Source of the DNA: Lindgomyces ingoldianus
Taxonomy: Eukaryota; Ascomycota; Dothideomycetes; Pleosporales; Lindgomycetaceae
Length of the DNA: 64,000 nt
Reading direction: 5' to 3'
NCBI RefSeq assembly: GCF_010093535.1
Contig: NW_022985220.1
Coordinates: forward strand, 257,925-321,924
Each line of letters starts with the position of its first letter. Within the stretch, counting starts at the first letter, position 1. The notes under the pieces are model-generated. The model did not search any database. It saw nothing but the letters and a program-made list of their open reading frames with translations, and was not told where the DNA came from. This document shows, one piece after another, positions 1 through 11,550 of the stretch. A program made the translations under genes and the position numbers.

Positions 1-1
1 T

Positions 2-319
2 GAAAGGAGAGAAGAGGAGCTGCGAGCTGGTAGGGGTACGAGATTGGATGGGAAGTGGGTGGAGGATAAGGAGGAGACGGAGAGTAAGACGAGGGATGCC
101 GTGTTGGCGGCGTTGAAGTTGGAGAGGAGCAGTTCTGAGGAGGATGAAGAGGAGGTGGGGAAGAGCACGCCGGCACCGAAGGCAGCTGCCCCTAAGACGA
201 TGTTCGGGTGGGAGGACGAGGATGAAGAGTTCATGAGTGACAGTGAGGAGGATGAGGAGGTGTCTGAGGAGGACGTAAAGGCCCAGTACGAGGGCAAAGG
301 CAAGGCCAAGGCCGCCTGA
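2..319 (+). CDS. C-terminal end of an unidentified acidic/charged protein (partial)
   Basis: The reading frame is open from base 2 to a TGA at 317-319 and gives the last 105 residues of a gene that starts outside the window. The visible part begins with an Arg/Glu-rich helix-like stretch. A Lys/Glu segment follows, then a low-complexity acidic tail with several runs of Glu and Asp and one aromatic patch (FGWEDEDEEF), and a Lys/Ala-rich end. Such tails are common in nucleolar, ribosome-biogenesis and chromatin proteins, but that is only a compositional hint and I do not recognise the family. There is no internal stop and no sign of an intron. The next gene lies on the opposite strand, so the two genes converge. 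I am confident that this is coding and not confident about its role. Confidence 0.6.
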   Translation, partial: ERREEELRAGRGTRLDGKWVEDKEETESKTRDAVLAALKLERSSSEEDEEEVGKSTPAPKAAAPKTMFGWEDEDEEFMSDSEEDEEVSEEDVKAQYEGKGKAKAA

Positions 320-619
320 ATAAATGTGTTTCTTGAGCGCGATGTATCATGGGAATTGGGCTGGGAATATACATGGGAAGGCGTAACAGCAATGCGGCGC
401 ACACATCCCAGGCCCCGGTGTTGAGCTGGTCAGTTTCACGACCTAGATATATTTAGATACCCACATCAGAAATGGAACATAAACCCTCTCCGCATACATC
501 CCCTGCTCGTCCATTCCATCCCAACCACTAAACCCCTTCATCCTTCCTATATCCCGTCCCCCATAATATCCCCGCTACCGCATCTCCTTCGCAAAACGCC
601 CAGCGCTCCCCTCAAATGT

Positions 620-1077
620 TTATGTTCCTCCAAACCCGCCTTCACAAGCCAGCCAACTGTTCACCACTGCACATATGGAATATATATATCCTACCTTACC
701 TTCTGCACTTACCTGTCCCGTGGAAAAAGTCGTCTTTCCCCATCCCACCCTCCTGAATCGACTGCCCGTACCAGGTCTTCTCGGCCGACGTCACACCTTG
801 TGGGTTCAGCGTGTTGCTGGCGGTTTGGGTTAGGTTGGCTGTCGTACCTGAAGCGAAGACAAGCACAGTACACGGTTAGCGGTTAGGGTATGTAGTTAGG
901 AAGATTGTGGGTTGATTGAAGGCAGGCATTGGACCACAAGGCATGTGGGAACCTAATTGACTTGGGAGAGCAAAGAAGCGTATTACCACTTAATTGCTCA
1001 AATTTCTTTGCATGGGGCTTTGTGAATGTGTGCTCGCCTTCGTATTGTGTCTGCTAGCCGCCGACGTCAGTGTCCAT
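620..1077 (-). CDS. Small multi-exon gene of unknown function (model incomplete)
   Basis: Two exons read well on the minus strand. One spans 1050-987 (TQYEGEHTFTKPHAKKFEQ...) and the other 847-713 (...TSAEKTWYGQSIQEGG...). They are joined by a 139-nt intron (986-848, GTAATA...TTCAG) that keeps the frame. A donor GTAAGT follows at 712. Two acceptors are possible: 667 (46-nt intron, short tail ending GGFGGT, stop at 620) or 657 (56-nt intron, longer tail, stop at 547). The first exon is unresolved. An ATG at 1077 is in frame, but a TAG sits just before the CAG acceptor-like site at 1053-1051, so a further 5' exon is likely. The product would be a small hydrophilic protein of roughly 80-130 residues. 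I recognise no enzyme motif. Clean splice junctions and continuous frame argue that it is real. Confidence 0.45.
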
Positions 1078-1494
1078 GAGGTTCTTTGATATTGTGGCTG
1101 GGAGGTCAATTGAGATGGGGTAGGAACCGGGTTACGCTGAAGGAGAGGGGATTTCTATTTAAGACGTGGGAATTGAATTTGATCTCGCGATGCTATTTCC
1201 TTATGGTGGTAAGGAAAGAACTCTAGCTTCCTGAACTGTCTTTCTATGAACATATGTTTAAACTGACCAATCACCAAACGCCAGTATGCGGGCCTGCTCA
1301 ACAAACGATTGCTGTTGAATGGTATGATTTGAAAGGAGGGATCATGAGCGTCACCCCCTGTATAGGTGAGTGTTCATACTCCCTTCGGTATCATGTCTTT
1401 GAGCAACGGAACATCATCCTTTAGTCCCCAATGGACTAGAAGCCTTAACCAACCATCTCGAACTCGGCCACTACGACAAGGATAATCATAACGC
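1078..1494. other. Intergenic, no gene seen
   Basis: This stretch lies between the small gene and the 3' end of RFC5. A missing first exon of the small gene may lie here. I see no clear coding frame, RNA gene or repeat. Confidence 0.5.
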
Positions 1495-2679
1495 TCACTC
1501 AAAGTCCATGCCCATTAAATAACTCTCATATATCCGCATATACTTGGCAACAAAAGCCTCGAGGTGGAAAATGGCCTTACTTCCAGTCTTGCACCTATGT
1601 TCGTAAAACGCCGCCCACTTGATGACTTCCGGTTTGAGCTCGTCCTCTGTTTTTGGAATCAGCTTCCAGGTCAAAGTCTTCAGGATAGTTGTTGGGTCGA
1701 TGCAATGGGAGAGGAGGTCATAGAGCTGAGCTCGGATCTGGAGGAGGCGTGCTGGACTGCGTTCTTGAATGATTTGGTCAGCTATCTGGGCGATGAGGGC
1801 TTCCCAGTCGGGGGGAGGGATGTGGGTGTTCTCTGTGATATTCTCGCTAGAAAAAGCCGTTAGCATGGGGTCTGTCTTCGCATTTGGCGAAAGTTAGCTA
1901 CGAGACTTACTTCTGTGCATGCACCGCCTCATACATCAACAACGCACGCCTCAAATTCCTCCCACTATCCTTCGCAATCCTTTTATTCAGCCCATCCACC
2001 TCCTTCCACCCCTCTTTCAGTCCCACTTTCCTCAGCACCGTACATATCTCGCTCTCAGTCGGCGCGGCAACCCTCACAAGCAAGCATCTACTCCGAATCG
2101 GCGCAATGATATTACTCGTCGAATTCGCCAACAGTATCAGTCTTAAATTCGGACTATACTTCTCCATAGTCCTCCTCAGCGCAGCCTGCGCATCCCTCGT
2201 CAAATGATCCGCCTCATTAATGACAACAACCTTGAACCTTTGCTTTGCGCCAAGATCCACCTGCTGTGTCTGCGCGACTTCTTTAAGCAGGTCTTGGACC
2301 ACAACTCTATCGAAGTTTCCAACATCAGATGGTGTGATTTCGAGGTGGTACACCGAGGCCACAATATTGAATTCGAGTTTCCGGTTCGATGTGGTTTGGA
2401 AGACGCGGGCGTCGATTTTTATCTTTTCGACTCCGGGGCCGTACAATTCTTTAAGAGTGGCGACAATGCGTGTTTTCTTGCCCGCACCGGAAGGGCCGTA
2501 TACGAGTAGATGTGGGAAGTCGCCGCTTCGCGCCTACGTGAAAACTGCTATTAGCGGGAGCGAAGACGCAAGGCCGCGAGATTGAAGCTTACAAGAGCTT
2601 TTAGACGTTGTGAGAGGTCGGGATGATAGCTGAGAGACTCAAGGTTTCGGGGTCGGTGTTTGTCGACCAACAACGCCAT
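1495..2679 (-). CDS. RFC5: Replication factor C subunit 5 (clamp loader small subunit)
   Basis: This is a small AAA+ subunit of the RFC clamp loader, which opens PCNA and places it at primer-template junctions during replication and repair. There are three exons: 2679-2593, 2533-1911 and 1846-1495. Two short introns have GTAAGC/TAG and GTAAGT/TAG borders, and the product is 353 residues, matching the yeast Rfc5 length of about 354. The N-terminus has VDKHRP, and a modified P-loop GPSGAGKKT lies near residues 42-50. NEAD replaces the usual DEAD box, the stretch AQAALRRTMEKY is conserved, and the arginine-finger motif SRC follows. The C-terminal collar segment contains AIFHLEAF. The GKKT P-loop and NEA box separate this subunit from Rfc2/3/4 and match yeast Rfc5 and human RFC3. 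I chose the ATG at 2679 over the in-frame ATG at 2763 because family members begin directly before the VDK motif. Confidence in identity is very high. Confidence 0.96.
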
Positions 2680-2744
2680 TTTGAGGGTTTTGCTGGGAGA
2701 ATAGTGGTGGAAAGAAAATGCACTGCATTGAGACGCGCTCAACA

Positions 2745-2750
2745 ACGCGT
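2745..2750. promoter_or_regulatory. MCB-like element (ACGCGT) upstream of RFC5
   Basis: A palindromic ACGCGT lies 66 bp upstream of the chosen RFC5 start, with a second partial GACGCGC at about 2731-2737. In yeasts this hexamer is the binding site of the MBF complex, which drives S-phase genes including replication factors. A single hexamer can occur by chance, so its function here is inferred from position and target gene. Confidence 0.4.
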
Positions 2751-2763
2751 AGAGTGGTGCCAA

Positions 2764-3299
2764 GCTTAGCTTATTGATTCAGCGTATCACGTGTTTGTAC
2801 TGCTCTCTCATGGTGTGTCTAAGTCAGTATAGGGCAAATTATATCATTCAGTTAAAGCATTTCTGGTAAATATATAATGAAAGGTCTTTAAAAGATTATT
2901 ATTTATGTTTTAACTACCTTATTGCCCCTTTCCCTCGGCTTAATAGCACGCTCTACGCAGGAACAACAGATTTGAATAATACACATCAAAATACAATGGC
3001 GAGAAGACAAAGACTAGCAAAGAGTCCCCTCCAGTTATACAAATATGCAAAAGGGGTATGTTAAGAGCTAGATCCTCCGCAAAACCTAAAGAACCTGGTA
3101 TATAATAATCCAATCTTTCTACATGAGGTGCCCAATGCATCAAACCCCACTATTCCGAACTATTCTGAAATACAAAATGGACCTGATAGAACGAGTGACG
3201 GTAGTGAAACTGAAAACCAGTCGAAGAAACTTGAGGGTATTTGGTCGTAACGTCATTAAGGTTTCGTCCACCAGGGCTGTCTTTTTTTGACAATCTGGA
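2764..3299. other. Intergenic between RFC5 and the downstream minus-strand gene
   Basis: This holds the RFC5 promoter and the 3' flank of the 618-residue protein gene. It is moderately AT-rich around 2,830-2,930. Two short open frames show no recognisable protein and no splice support. I see no gene. Confidence 0.5.
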
Positions 3300-5264
3300 T
3301 TAATACCTTCGAGGCTCATAGCCTCTATCATCGTATCCATTGCTTCCACCTCTGTCGCGGTAGTAGTCAGTATCGTACATAGGCCGAGCTTGTGAAGAGT
3401 AAGAGTTGTCAGTCGAATTCATGGTGCTTCTTCGTGGTACTCCGGATGAATCTTCCTCAGCTTGACGTCGAGCCCAATCATTGCGCTTCATCTCGGCGTC
3501 TTTGGCGAATCTGCGATTTTCTTCCTCAGAATCGTACATGTTGGAGGAGAAGTAGCTGCCAGGGATGTCCCGTACGCTTGGATCTGACCTTGTGCCATAG
3601 TTTGAGAAGCTTGGGCTTCTGGGTCGACGACTATTAACATGCGAGCCAGTACGAGGGTGATTCTGATGGTGAGAACCAATTGTGGGTGGAACCCACTGGC
3701 TCTGGCTGGCTGTGGATTGAGTGCGATGGCGAGGGCTGTGCAAGACAGTATCTGACTGCATGCTCCGACTAAGACCATCTTCGTAGATCTTTCCACCCCC
3801 AGGCACAGAAGAGTATGGCTTCCGCTCACGCTCGAGCGGCATGGAGAGTGGCGTCTCATCGTCATCCGACTCTATCGCTCTCGAGTCTGGCTGGGTAGCA
3901 TAGGGACTGCGTTCACGATCCAGACCTGGCGTTGGCCCACTGCTCGGACCCATGGGCGGGGGTGGGGGGAATGTCGGCGCTTTGCGGAGCGGACCGACAC
4001 CCTCAGCGGAGAGAGCTGCTGCGCAACGCTGCTGTGCATGGAGATTTTCTTGGTACGGGAACAGCCGCCGGGGGAGTTCCTTTGGGAAACGTTCTTTAGC
4101 GTCGTCCGCGTTACTAATGGGAAGGTCTAGAACAGCCTTTGACAGTCGCTTATACTCGTTATCTGGGTAAGCTTGGATCATGGTAGTCATCCATTCTTGA
4201 AAGCCTTCCGGGGTCAGGGCAGGGACACGAGGCTCGCCCGCACTATGTTCCTGGATGAGGTGGTGCTGACATCGCATCTCGCGGTAGATTTTGCAAAGCT
4301 TCGGATACGACAGCCTACCAAAGATAGCTAGACATCAGGGTTAGCATAGCACAATTGAAACTCTAGACTGCCCGACTTACAGTGCCATGGGTAGATTTCC
4401 TCAGGGAGCTTGACGTCATTATAGAATTTGAGCATTTTTGAGGGCGAGATGACCAGACTCTTCTTTGGTTCGTAGTCATCAATCTGTCCAGAAGGTCAAT
4501 TGTGATGCACATGTGGCGCTTTGCACTACAAGACTTACCAAGTAGACTGCCAATCCCCGGAGGAACTGTCCAAGTCGTGGCACAGGCTGCCCTTGAGGGT
4601 CAAATAAACGTTGCCACATCTTCTCGATTGGAGTGAAATCGCCTTCTTGGGACATCCTTTGGGCAGGTGGAGGTCTAGACCTGGGAGCCCTATCCGTGGG
4701 AATGTCTACGGGGGCGCTCCGTTCGTGGCGGGGGGTTGGGGTATCGCCAGACCCATCAAACATGGAATCTCGAGCTAGGGGATCAGGAGAGTCAGAGCCG
4801 TGGGAGGAGTAGTCGTGGTGTTTCGGGGACGGTGGAGTGTACACGTTTCGGGAGTGGAAAGATGCAGACGTGGAGGTGGGCGACTGTGGGATGTGTTGCG
4901 GCGGTGTAGGCTGGGCCTGACCTGTGACACCATCCACGCCGTTCAGTTTGATCTCGTCCAAAACGGACCTCTTCACCTCGGCCGTGATCTGGGCAATAAG
5001 ATCTGGGTCGACAGTCCTCGCCGTGTCCGACCGGTCGAAGGCATTGCTGAGCGCATTATTGAGCGGCTGGTGGCCAGGCTGGGGCAGGCCGTCGGATGGA
5101 GCGTTGGAGGAGGCACGCGATCGCGGGCTGGGCGGTTCGTGATAGTGCGCATTTTGGTGGTATGAGGACGAAAACGACCGCGAGTCGTAGCTTGGGTCGT
5201 ATGAAGACGAGTACGGTGCTTGGTGATGGTCGGGCTGGCTGCGATAGCCGTCATATGCAGCCAT
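3300..5264 (-). CDS. Large disordered fungal protein with a conserved central domain (DUF7514-like)
   Basis: Three exons (5264-4539, 4483-4381, 4327-3300) with two 44-59 nt introns (GTAAGT/CAG and GTAAGT/TAG) give 618 residues. The N-terminal 200 residues are rich in Ser, Pro, His and Tyr and are probably disordered. A conserved block runs from about residue 215 to 340: MWQRLFD, RLGQFLRGLA, SLVISPSKMLKFY, then a segment with LTPEGFQEWMT. This pattern resembles a domain catalogued in filamentous fungi as DUF7514, a family name I give from memory. The C-terminal half is again low complexity, with Arg/Ser/Tyr-rich runs and a highly basic RRY end. No catalytic motif, signal peptide or membrane segment is visible. 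The first in-frame ATG was taken as the start. The function is unknown. Ser/Arg/Tyr richness suggests a scaffold or RNA- or cytoskeleton-associated role, which is speculation. Confidence 0.85.
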
Positions 5265-7456
5265 GACGATGTCTTGTGCCGGGACTACTGGGTCGACTTG
5301 CGATGACGCCGACTAGTCGGATGGTGGGGGTTGAAGTCTGATGGGATGACGGCGCGTCCCGTGCAGAGTGACAGAGCGCTACTCTTGCAGCATCACGGGG
5401 TACAGGCGAGGCTGGGGTGAGTAGATTGAGGGAAAGGGCGCCAGAAGATTCACCAAAAGACTCGCCAGGCGCGACCGAGATATATCTGGGAGGTGGGCGG
5501 ACTGGCGCCGGTGGTCACGCCTCAGCCTTGTGGACGAGCAGCCACCTTGCGTCTTCCAGAAGGCGTGGGAGTGTTCGGTGCGCAACTTGTAGAGGAGCAA
5601 CAAACAACCGGGCAAGGAAATGAATAGAACTATTGGTGTTGAGGTTTGACTGGCGATGGATCAATGAGGGCCCGCATGCAGATGCACACATGTCGGCAGG
5701 AACTCGAGAAAGGAAGCGAGCATGTCCTGCAGGAAGGAAGTGTTTGCGTCATTGCCCATGCCAAGCGAGACCTATTAAAAGTTCTGCCGTAAACCCACTC
5801 CGCTGGCGAGCCATATCAGATACATATCAGATACATATCAGAAATCCCATCACAACAACTTAAAGGAACAGCTAGCTAGTCAAGGTATGGAACTCTTTGT
5901 CGCCAAGCCACGCCGACATCCGCCATCCCACTGTTTTCCGCCGACGCGTGGCTGCTATTTCCTCTGCAGCGCGATTCCGCGCGGCTCTTGTCATTGTTTC
6001 AACCGTGTTGTTTCAAGCCCGCCCGCGAGCACCAGGGCAGGGACAGTAGTCAGCAAATGCTTGCCTGAGAGCGCACGGCCTGGCCGGCAGGGAGTCATTC
6101 ATTGCTGGTCTTGAGTCTGCTGGTGCAGGCGGAGGTTTCGGTCAAGCAGGGACTGCGTGTGTATCTATGTAGCGGCCACGCCTCCCAGAAACACCGATCC
6201 AACAGGAGCCCGCATGCCAGGAAGCGCCATCTCTTTGTCCACTCTCTATCCTCCCCGTGGCGCCCATGGTGGTGCCCATGGAGCCTGGACGAGGATTTCT
6301 GTCCAGCGTGCCTCCAGCTGCCAAGCCCATGAGACAGAAACCGTGAGAGTTTGTGCAGAACGCGATAAAGAAAGCAAGCAGCGCGTCGCGGGCTCCGTGG
6401 ACACTCTTGAAGCATGACGGCTGTTTGCGGAGTGAAAAATGCAGTGCTCAGGCACAAGCGGTGAAGTGCAGCGTGAGACAGCTATTTCAAGCCGAGAGTG
6501 CCCAACCCAGGCTTCTTCTGGCCGCTCTGTGCAACGGTGCTGCGTCGACTCGCCCTTCTGATCAATAACACGGCATCGTGTATATTGCACGGGGTCAGAG
6601 GCCATGCCGACCCATGGGCTGAGTGCAGATAGGCCGCGAGAGTCGGGCGGGAATGTCGGCGATGAGATTATGAGAGTGCGGTGCTGAAACATAGCGTGTG
6701 TGAAAAGGCCAGCGTCAGCGTCTCATTGGCCACAGCCCCCCCAAAGTCTGACCGAGCATCCCCTCGCTCCTCCTGAACCACCAGTGACCACCACCTTTTT
6801 CTTCGCCGCCTGTCCTGCTCGTGATTTTTGTTTCGACTGTGAGACTGCTGCTTGTTTCCTCCAGCGACTTAAGCCTTACCGCCGCGGCGTCCCAGGGGCT
6901 GCCGTCCAAGTTAATAAAGCATCCCTCAGCCACAGCCCGTGAAGGCACGACTTCTGGCAGTCACTCCGGTGCTCTTGCTATCGACAAGTTTCACTCCTTC
7001 CCCGTGTGCCCACGCCGAAGGACTCTCCCGCCCCCCCCCCTCGCTGCTCGGTCGACTCGCACGCCATTCTCTGACCCACTGCTATTGTCATCGTTGTGAC
7101 TATTGTGAGCCGCGGCTCAATAGATACATAGGCACGGCTATCCGTAGGACGGCTTCAGCACCTGCACCTGCACCTGCACCTGCACTCAGTTTCGTGTCAC
7201 GTCCCGTCTGCACCTCCCGCACCTCGAGTCGTCTCCCGCACCTGCCTGCCCGCGCCGAAGCAAGCGGCGTTGACTCTATCTCGAATCTCTCGTTCGCCTC
7301 ATCTCAGTTCCATTTCTGCCCGCCAACCTCACCATGCGTCTTTGATACGCCACCGCCGAATCCGACATCGACACAAGCGAAGCGTGCGTTTGCAGGTCCC
7401 ACAAGCACCTGCGTCACAAGTTGCACACATCCATCTGGCCTCTCTGCACATCGCAT
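5265..7456. other. Long divergent intergenic region and probable STE11 leader
   Basis: These 2.2 kb separate two divergently transcribed genes. Only short open frames occur, with no recognisable product. A short tandem array of an 11-12 nt unit (atacatatcag) lies at about 5,816-5,845. From about 6,700 onward the plus strand becomes strongly pyrimidine-rich, as expected for the leader of a fungal housekeeping or signalling gene. A CACCTG hexamer array lies at about 7,160-7,186. Several short ATG-initiated frames could act as upstream ORFs. Confidence 0.55.
7160..7186. repeat. Hexanucleotide microsatellite (CACCTG)n
   Basis: About four perfect tandem copies of a CACCTG/TGCACC hexamer lie about 270 bp upstream of the MAPKKK start codon, inside the pyrimidine-rich leader or promoter. 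Confidence 0.8.
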
Positions 7457-10400
7457 ATGGCAATGCTGGCTTCAAAGTCGCCCTACCCCGCGCCCTCCCT
7501 CGGCGGAGGCTCCCTACAGTCGTCGACCCAGTATGGCTCCAACGTGGCGAGCTACCGCAACCATGCCACGGCCGCGCGGACCGAGCATGCCTTCTTCTCG
7601 TCCCCCACTGAGTCTGAGTTCTCGGAAGTCTACGACGCCCCAGATTCTGTCAGGTATGTTAACCTGGCCGCCCGCTTAGCTCAACTACACTAACGCGTAC
7701 AGGCATTGGGACGAAGACAAAGTCGGCGATTGGTTGATGCGAATCAACTGCTCGCAGCACATTGAGCTCTTCAAGAGTATGTGTCGTCCTCCCTCGCTGC
7801 TGTTCCTCAGCTAACCCTGCCAGAACACCACATCAACGGCGAGATTCTCATGGAGATCGACCAGACACACCTCAAGGATATGGGCATCAAGAAGGTCGGC
7901 GACCGTGTCCGCATCGGTTCGCAGGCAAAACAGCTCCGGAATAAGGAGTACAAGAAGGCCTCCAGACGGACTTCAAATAGGGTAAGCTGACTACCACCAC
8001 CCACCCTTCGCTTACAGCTGACTGACCGGTGTTGCAGCAATCGCTCGCGACGTTGGATGCCGCTGCCTTCACCCCACCATCATCCGGCTCCCCTCGACCC
8101 CTACCTTCCGCTCGTTCAATGCCCACTAGCTCTAGGTCAGAGAAGCGCATGTCACGCCAGATCACCAATTCAGACCTCAACTATGCGTCGGCACTCTCAT
8201 ACGGCGCCAAGTCTCCTTCCCGGCCAGGCTCACCCCTCGTAGATCAGGAAAACCGTGGTCTCAGGTCCCAACGTCATGGCGGAATGAACAGCCCCAAAGA
8301 CCCGGGCAAGAAGGATTTCGGCGCGTCTTACTCTGGCCATCCGCTCAGCGCCTCAAGCAGTGCCAACACTAATTCACGATATGGATCCACTCAACGCACC
8401 ACGCCTACCGAGACTCCTCAGACAGCTCGATTTGCTCATCACGTGCGTGGCACTCCGAGTTTCGATAGTGCCACAAACAGTGCTATTCTGCCCCATGACA
8501 AAGCTCTGATCCGTGTCATCTACGACACAGGGCGGACATCAGTTGTGAACATCGAAGGCTTCAAGAGTGCGGATGATATCATCCTGAAGACTTTGAAGAA
8601 GGGGCTGCTGAACGAAGCCCACGTGAAGAACTACTGCTTCTATGTCCTCGACGGAGTTGATCCGAACCCTGCACTATGCCGCAGACTGACTGACGGTGAG
8701 CTCGTTCGCCTCTGCAACGACCGCAATCGACATGAACGAGGGAGGCTTATCCTACGGAAGATCCATACCGGAGAACCAGAGGACGATCAGCTGAAGACTG
8801 CTGCTGGCATCTACCAACAGCAGGCTCTACAGCAGACTCAAAACATTATCGTACCAGCCAGCAGCAGGAGCCAAATCAAGATTGAAAAAATCACTGGCGA
8901 ATCGCTCGCTGCTGTTAGCTATCCCCTCTCCCCGACGTCTGCTAGGGAGCGGGAGCGACACATCCACTCGACTGCTCAGGATCTAGAAGGCCCTGCTCGT
9001 TCACCACTGCATGCTGCCCGAGCTCGCAAGCTCAAGCAGTTCTATGGAGCCCGTCCTCCAAGTGAACTCATCACATCAGATCTCACTTCGTACTTCCCAG
9101 ACGTGGAAAAGGATGAAATTGATAAGACGATACGTATGTCTATTAGGCGCTCTCGCCGTCTCAGCCGTGCAGCGTCCCGCCTTTCTATGGCATCGAACTT
9201 TAGCGTTGCATCGAGTCTTCGTGATGCTCCCCCTCTCCCATCCATTGCCGATAGCTGGCTCCAGCAGAGTGGCGGCCAAGCACGACCTCTGCGTCCACTT
9301 TCTGTCATGAGGCTTGGCTTGCCCTCTCAATCTGGATACCGTGACTCCGTTGCCTCTTCTGTTCTCGAGCCTCTTGAAGAGGAATCGCCCCTTGAGCCAA
9401 ACCGGAAATCGTATGTCTCCTTCGGCGGAGAGAGTGGCTCCGATACTCTTGCAATTACCGACCCCGAAGGACATACTACATTACAATCCTACTTCGACGA
9501 CGGTGGTAGTAGCCTGGCTGGCAGCAGCGCGGGCAATACCGAAAATGGTGATTCGCTCAATAAGCGCCTCTCACAGGCTATTGCTGAGGATGGGGAAGAA
9601 TACGACGACGAGCTCTCCGAGTACCTAGAGCAAGATTCCTGGGAGAATGTCAAGTACATGAAGGGTGCCCTGATTGGACAGGGTTCCTTCGGCAGTGTCT
9701 ATCTCGCCCTGCACGCAGTCACGGGCGAACTAATGGCTGTCAAGCAAGTTGAAGTACCTTCACCCTCGGGAACTTCGCAAATGGACCAGAGGAAGACGAA
9801 CATGGTCGAGGCCCTGAAGCACGAAATTGGCCTCCTCCGTGACCTGAAGCACAAGAATATCGTGCAATACCTCGGCTCGAACTCGGATGATCACCACCTG
9901 AACATTTTCCTCGAATACGTTCCTGGCGGCTCCGTCGCCACTATGCTAGTCAATTACGGTCCCTTGGGAGAATCCCTTATCCAGAACTTTGTCCGCCAGA
10001 TTCTCCAAGGTCTTTCATACCTCCACTCTAGGGATATCATTCACCGAGATATCAAGGGTGCCAACATTCTCGTGGATAACAAAGGATCAGTCAAGATCTC
10101 TGATTTTGGCATTTCAAAGCGCGTCGAAGCTTCCACACTTCTCAATGGACCGGGCGGTGGCAAAAAGGGTCAGCGAGTCTCCCTCCAAGGCTCCGTTTTT
10201 TGGATGGCCCCCGAAGTTGTTCGCCAAACTGCCTACACTCGCAAGGCCGATATCTGGTCGCTTGGATGTCTTATTGTTGAGATGTTTACTGGCAGCCATC
10301 CTCATCCCAACTGTACTCAACTACAAGCCATCTTCAAGATCGGTGGGAGCGGTGATGCGAGCCCAACAATGCCCGATAATGCCGGCGAAGACGCGAAGGC

Positions 10401-10494
10401 CTTCCTCTCACAAACATTCCTCATCGATCATGAGGCACGTCCCAGTGCTGACGATCTCTTGGCAAGTCCTTTCTGTACCAACCAGGCTGCTTGA
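7457..10494 (+). CDS. STE11: STE11-type MAP kinase kinase kinase
   Basis: This is the top kinase of the fungal pheromone/filamentation MAPK cascade; it phosphorylates the STE7-type MAPKK. Four exons (7457-7653, 7703-7776, 7824-7981, 8038-10494) give 961 residues, and all introns are 47-56 nt with GTATGT or GTAAGC donors. Domains in order: a SAM domain at about 66-130 (starts HWDEDKVGDWL), through which homologues bind the STE50 adaptor; a Ser/Pro-rich linker; an RBD-like ubiquitin fold at about 296-388; a Ser-rich regulatory stretch; and a C-terminal kinase at about 684-958. The kinase has the glycine loop GQGSFGSV, VAIK-type Lys in MAVKQ, catalytic HRDIKGANI, DFGISK, the MAPEVV segment and an intact activation loop. 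The upstream frame opens only with TTG, so the ATG at 7457 is the first usable start. The layout matches the SteC/NRC-1 group, and I see no damage. Confidence 0.96.
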
Positions 10495-11550
10495 AGCATT
10501 CATTTTTTGTATTTGATTAATAACTTTATCTCGGTGTTTTGGACACCGTAATGGTTCGACGTGAGCACGACAACGAACTGCATAGCATGGAAAGGCCAAG
10601 GAGGATGGGTATTTTTGGGGGACAAAAAAAAAGAGAATCTAGTCTCATTTTCTTTTATGGTTAATGGCAGTCCCATCGTTGGTTGCTTTCCTCCTATCTT
10701 CCCCCAGCCCTTATTCATTTGAACGAATGTAATTGTACGATACTATACCACGCCAAAGATCGATTTTCAAGGCCGCTGTGCGGAGACTTCACTTTGAGGG
10801 GCGCACGCGGTTTCTGGGAATTGTATTTGTAGTTATGACTACTTTGAGCTTTTCACACTACAACTCCGTCTTTGAACATGCTTGACTGCGTTGGTAAAAT
10901 TCTATCGAGAAGAAGTTCGAAGGTATGACTAAATCTAGATTGTGGCTAAAGCTTCTGCCACATCCCCTCAAGCCCGCCACCGGCCATCAAATGTCCCGTC
11001 TCAGACACCGCGAGTCATCACATACAGTCCCTCTTTCGGATCACAGCCATTCCGCATCAGTTCCCGAAATGCGAACCGCATGCAGCACACAACGGACCCG
11101 AACCGGGTCGTTTCCCCACCTACTGGGCAAGCTGTCACTTGACGTAAAGACATTCCCGGTAGATGATAGGTGAGGGGCACGACAAAGAGTCCGAGGAGCG
11201 ACGTGAGATGTACCAAGACCGAGGCAGGCGACTGGGGTGGCTGCTTTGCCAATCCTCGCGTACGTCCATCTCCGCTAGAGCTCGGTCGAGATGAGGTGAG
11301 GATTAGGGTGAAGAAGGGATAGTGGGTCCGGATACTATACGTGGGTAAGGGGTACGAGACTTTGGTTGAGGGTGAGGGTGAGGGGTACGCTTATGTGTGG
11401 ATGGACTTCCGTCATCTCATGGGTTTTTGTTGATCTCGCTTCTCTCCTTTCCTTCTGAAGGTCTTCTTCTATCCATAGCTCTCCTGCATATTTGGACCGA
11501 TAAAGCCGACTACAACTTTCTAAGACACCAACGCCATTAATTGCACAACC
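10495..11550. other. Intergenic between STE11 and the dehydrogenase gene
   Basis: This contains the 3' region of STE11 and the promoter of the next gene. A purine-rich stretch with repeated gagggt/gtgagg units occurs at about 11,290-11,390, followed by a pyrimidine-rich stretch from 11,430 that is typical of fungal promoters. No gene is supported. Confidence 0.5.

Noticed and set aside
2680..2763. Longer N-terminus for RFC5 from the ATG at 2763
   Set aside because: It would add 28 residues before the conserved VDK start and overlap the MCB-like site. Clamp-loader small subunits begin at the shorter start.
5633..6948. Frames of 70-150 codons upstream of STE11
   Set aside because: They lie on both strands over the same DNA, share no motif with known proteins and fit the leader/promoter composition.
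7421..7456. Upstream extension of the STE11 frame
   Set aside because: It opens only with TTG. The first ATG in frame is at 7457.
11280..11400. Repeated gagggt/ttaggg-like units suggesting a telomere or interstitial telomeric repeat
   Set aside because: The units are irregular and only a single ttaggg-type hexamer occurs. It is a purine-rich promoter stretch.
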